The notes under the pieces were generated by a model, which saw only the letters and a list, made by a program, of their open reading frames with translations, was not told the origin of the DNA and ran no database searches. From NCBI GenBank assembly GCA_007570785.1, contig ML664173.1:13797933-13861932 (forward strand): 64,000 nucleotides of DNA. The letters are read 5' to 3'. Below are positions 60,001 to 64,000 of this stretch, one piece after another; the first letter of the stretch is position 1; every line of letters starts with the position of its first letter. The position numbers were made by a program, and so were the translations under genes. The DNA is from Antilocapra americana (lineage: Eukaryota; Chordata; Mammalia; Artiodactyla; Antilocapridae).

Positions 60001-62936
60001 ACTGCCCCTCTCACTTCTGAAGGTCCTGCACATGCTCCCCAGGCCCCGGCCCCCACACCTCCCTCTCTACCAGGGCACACCCTTTCAGGGAGGCCTGGGT
60101 TTTCCCTGCAAGGAGGAGCCAGCTTGTGAAATCCGGAACCACGGGCAGTTGTTCAGAAACCGCAGCTCCAGGCAGGAGGTCCAGGCTGCCTTGAGAACAG
60201 GTCTGGGTCGCTGAGGGTGCTGGGGGCCCATGCTGGCGGCCAGCACCCAGGGAGAGGCAGCTCTGGAATGCCGGGCCATGTGAACACAGAGGAATTAGCT
60301 CTGTGTCCCTGGGTCTCAGCCCAGACAGTCACGTGACCTCCTCCTACAAATCCGCAACCTGAGCCCCCCCTCCCCCAACCACCACCATGGTTTGCCTAGA
60401 GTGTAGGCAACTGATTCTTGATTTGGGAAGTTGCCAACATGCGCCTTCCAGTGGGGCAAGGGGATCTAGGGACTGGCAGGGGTTTGGGGGGGAGCCTGCT
60501 GGAATTAGGATCATTTTAGGGGAGGAGGAGAAGGAGGAGTGAACGCCCGGCAGGGGGCTTCCCAGGGAGCAGGGGCCCCAGAGCTGGAGCTGCCTTAGGT
60601 CCCCCCACTTAGCCAGCGGGCTAAAATACCTGGCCAAGCCATCTGCCGGGAGGTGGCTTCTCAGGCTGCAGGCTGCTTCCAGCCCCAAAGGGCCTCCATG
60701 TTTCCTCGGTGATTGAGTAACACAGCCGGGGCTGGGGAAAGGCAGGGTGCCTTAACCCACTCCTACCTGTGCTTGGGGGCAGAAGGGGTCAGCAGGTGGC
60801 TGGGGTGAGGAGGGCCTCTGAGAGCCTGAGTCTTTTCCTAGTCCCGCATGGTCCAGGTCAAGCCCTTCTCCCTGGGAACCAGCTGAGTCAGAGCCTACGG
60901 ACACTCCTTATCCCTTCATCTCCCATTCCACCTGTCAGTGGCTTCTTCCCAGGGCCCTCTCTCCTCCCCACGCAGGCAGAGTGCCTGGAGCAGGGTTCCT
61001 GTTCCCTCCCCTGCCCCGAGTGAGGACTCACAGCCAGGCCACTGCTTCTCCTCGCCTCACCTTCGTCCTTCTCGCATCTCCTGCTTCTCCTTCAACACTT
61101 ATCAAAAGTCCCTGCTGCCCTGAAAACTTACGTTCACCCCACACACCCCGATCCATCGACATTTGGGCTAAAATCCTGGCTCTGCTGTTAACTTTGGGTA
61201 CATTGTTTGATCTCCAAGTCTCAGTGTCCTCCTTGCAGATGGGAACACCCCTCACAGGTTGCTGGAAGAATTAACACAGTGTGTGTCAGTCTGTTGGCAC
61301 GCCGTGCGGGTTGGCGGTTGTCATTACCTGTAGTTGTGCTCAGCTCGGGCCCAGCCCATCAATGACAACACTTACCACCCACCCCACCCCCAATACACAC
61401 TCTCAGTGCAGGGGGGGGATGGCTAAGTGTTATGACCACAGGGCCCCAGGGGCACAGATCTGGATCACTGGGAAAGATCCCTTCCAGAAGGTGGGGCCTG
61501 TGAAGGAAGGAGAGAAGGGGAAGAAATGGGCTAGGGGACAGGAGAGTAAGTTTCCACCTGAGAAGGATGAAGAGTTAGGTTGGCTTGGCTGGAATGTGAG
61601 GAGAGGTAAGGCAGGACCAGCAGGCAAGACCTCCTGAGCAAAGCTGAGGGGCTTGGGATTAAGCCTGCAGGGCACTAAAGGATGTGTGAGCAGAGGGACA
61701 CTGTCTGATGTGCCATTTGGAAAGATCTTTCTGGCAGCAGCATGAGGACTAGACTATCTGGAAGGAGAAGCAAGCATGAGAAGCCAGCTAGGAGGCGTTT
61801 GCAGTGATCCAGGCAAGAGGTGATGAAGCCAATTCAGGAGGGGCTGTGTGGGGGAGGGACTTGGGGAGGGGTTTTCTGAGAGCTGTTAGGAGGAGCCATG
61901 GCAGGTGCATGAGGGCGAGGAGGAGGAAGGAAGGAGGTAGGCTTGTCCTCAGCTCAGGAGCCCAGGAAATGCAGCAAGTGTAGGGGAAGTGGTCTGGTCA
62001 ATTTGGGATACTGGCCTGAGGTGCCATGGGCCAGCAGGTAGCAGGTAAACAGGTGGACCTGTGGACCTCAGCTCTGCAGACAGGTCTGGGCAGCAACTGA
62101 AAGGTGCTGTCTGCCTTGTGGGTGGTAGTCAGAGGTGTGAGTTTAGGTGAGGTCCCTGAGCAGAAAAATGGGAAGACAATGGAATTCCAGGAGCATTCAC
62201 CTTGCAGGGTTGGAGGAGGGGGACCTGAGAGGAGAAGGGCAGCAGGAGAAAAGGGAGGACAATCACAGGAAGTTGAATCCCACCTGCCAAAGCAGGTGCC
62301 GTGGGATGGGGTCTCAGGCACTGGGCTGAGAAGGAGGACAGTAGGGCCCAAACAGTGTCTGTTGAACTTGACAGCACAGAGGTCCCTGGAGACCCTGGCC
62401 AGAGAGGTTTGTGACAAGCTAGGTTGTAGTGTACTGGGGGGGATGGCAGAAGGCCCAGCTGGTCCCAGGGTCCTTGCTCTGAAGGGTAGGAGCAAACCTG
62501 GCAGCCAGGGGGCAGGGGGCAGGAGTCTCTCTGATGCAAGTTGAGAGACACTAAGCATGTTTACAGGGAAAGAGCTAGAAGGAGAGGTTGAATATACAAG
62601 GAAGGGGATGGGTATGAAAGAGTGAAAGGCTGGAAGAGGGGAGGAGGAGACAGCAGGAAAGGCTACTGGAAAGTTGGATTAATAGGAACTGCCATTTAAG
62701 TGCTTACTGTGTGCCGGGCCCTGTAATGGGCCCTTTCCCAGGTCAGACAGGGCATCTTGTAGGCAGGTATAACGGTAGTTTGTACTGGAGTCGGAGCCCC
62801 CCTTGGAACCAGACCCCAGTCTCTGCTCTGCTGAGTCACCATGGGACCTCCTACACGTTCCTCCTGAGACAGGCTGGGACCCGGGACCCTTTCTTTGCGG
62901 CAGAGCTGCATCACCTGCACCTGGACACACCTCTCC
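57057..62936. other. intergenic with old repeats, no gene recognised
   Basis: Contains a MIR-like reversed piece at 57755-57885, another at 58375-58490, an L2-like piece at 58960-59085 ('tccttgcttagaaacctccc'), a GT/CG alternating tract at 59480-59506, a MIR at 61155-61300 and a portion of the unassigned old repeat at 61640-61830. The long open frames on both strands at 61998-62558 overlap each other and match no protein. I see no RNA gene. Confidence 0.5.
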
Positions 62937-62937
62937 T

Positions 62938-63368
62938 TGAGCAACAAAATACAAAGAAACTAATATGAGATTAAAAAGAATTGCATGCATGTACAGTTGG
63001 GGCAGATTCTGGACTCAAAAGATACAAAGAGACCATAAAGCCCAACTACCACTTTTGAAGAGCTTGGAGCAAAAGCAGGAAGTCAGGAGCAAAAGTAGGA
63101 TTCTGACCATGCCCCCTGCACATAGCAACCTAAGGGGTGGGCAACCCACTTAAGCCATCTGGCTGATCCCCTGGACAACCCCTACCCTCATCCCATATAA
63201 GGAACCGACTTGCCCCTCTCAGGGATCGAGCAAGCAAGGGAACCTGTGTTTGTTCTCGCTCCCCTTGCTGTAGCAGGGGCATCCAATAAAGCCTTGCCTG
63301 AACTTCTTGTCTGGCCTCTAGTCAATTTCTATTGATTGGGGAAGGCCAGGGAACCCTGGCTGGTAACA
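62938..63368 (+). mobile_element. solo LTR of a ruminant endogenous retrovirus
   Basis: The region has LTR layout in sense orientation: a U3-like upstream part, a TATA box (tataa, 63196-63200), a poly(A) signal AATAAA (63285-63290), and an R/U5-like end terminating in 'ggtaaca' at 63368. The bulk of the text resembles known bovine ERV LTRs. No gag, pol or env is adjacent, so it is a solitary LTR. The left limit is approximate. The flanks ctctcc (62931-62936) and ctctca (63369-63374) could be a 6-bp duplication with one mismatch, but this leaves one base unaccounted for before the TG. Confidence 0.75.
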
Positions 63369-64000
63369 CTCTCAGAGCCTTCCTCTCTTCCCAGGCCAAA
63401 GGGGTTTGTGTTGCCCACCTGCCAAGCTGTGTGGAGGATGAGGTCCCATGTGTGAGCAGACATGCCCAGAGCAATGCCACACATCCAGGTGATGCTCGTT
63501 ATACAGAAGCTACCTCCAGCACTTCTACAAATGTTGGAGCAGGGGCCAGGCACCGTTCTAGAATGAAACTGTTAACCCCTGAAGCCTCAGGGAAGGGCCT
63601 AGATGGTTATTAACTGTTCGGCAGATGAGGAAAGAGGGTGTCTCCAGCAAGGATTAAGAACTAAATGAAGGAGGAGGTGCTAGGATGCATTAGTCAGAAG
63701 AAGAAAGTAGAGCCTTTGCCCTGTAACCTGGGCTCTCAGATAGCCGCACCTCTGCTAAGACGGCTTGCCACGGGCCGAGTGCTCCAGAGCCCTAGTTACA
63801 CGTGGATGTGACTTGGAAGATGAGGGTGTAGGATCCTGAACACCGAGGACTGCCTGTTGGGGCAACCAGGCCAGTGGGTAGTTTACTTCCCAAGGTCTGT
63901 CCTCTTGGGACCCTTGAAATCCCTCTTGGGATTTCCCGGTAAAGGGAGAGTTTGTTTTGGGGAGAGTGTGGGTTCTAGGCAGGACAGGTTTCATAAGCAT
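63369..64000. other. intergenic, no gene recognised
   Basis: Unique-looking sequence to the end of the window. The frames here are short and uncharacteristic. Confidence 0.5.

Noticed and set aside
61998..62558. Opposed open frames of 186 (minus) and 146 (plus) codons
   Set aside because: They overlap on opposite strands, have no known domain, and lie near a recognisable old repeat.

Overview
The window is ruminant nuclear DNA, probably from a bovid. The evidence is the set of ruminant-specific repeats: Bov-tA and BOV-A2 SINEs, CHR-type tRNA-derived SINEs, BovB (RTE) LINE tails and one ruminant-type ERV LTR. They sit on a background of old mammalian repeats (MIR, L2, MER5A-like, MLT1-like). 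The species cannot be fixed from the sequence alone.

I can support only one protein-coding gene: IRF2BPL (also called EAP1 or C14orf4), intronless, on the + strand. Its CDS is 51313-53628 (771 residues), with an AATAAA poly(A) signal at 54443. It lies inside a large CpG-rich block (about 50.04-53.3 kb). The TATA-less promoter has a palindromic NRF1 site, a palindromic CRE, an ETS core, GC boxes and an alternating CA/CG Z-DNA tract. The inferred 5' leader holds a 15-codon upstream ORF, a G-quadruplex-prone tract, and then 855 nt with no ATG before the real start.

Layout: 1-34.8 kb is ordinary intergenic DNA with about two dozen ruminant SINE, BovB and L1 insertions, several nested and several with readable target-site duplications. 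From 34.8 to 62.9 kb (28 kb, centred on IRF2BPL) I found no young SINE or LINE insertion, only old MIR/L2 remnants, simple repeats and unique sequence. This part also holds two smaller CpG-rich blocks (42.76-43.11 and 45.74-46.5 kb) and several homeodomain-site-rich stretches that may be regulatory. A ruminant ERV LTR marks the right edge (about 62.94-63.37 kb), followed by unique sequence to the end.

There is no operon-like arrangement, CRISPR array, tRNA or rRNA gene, and I saw no clearly undescribed system. The points most worth checking are the insertion-free zone around IRF2BPL, its two upstream CpG-rich blocks, the short His-interrupted polyglutamine tract, and the ATTA/TAAT-rich segment near 24.3-24.5 kb.
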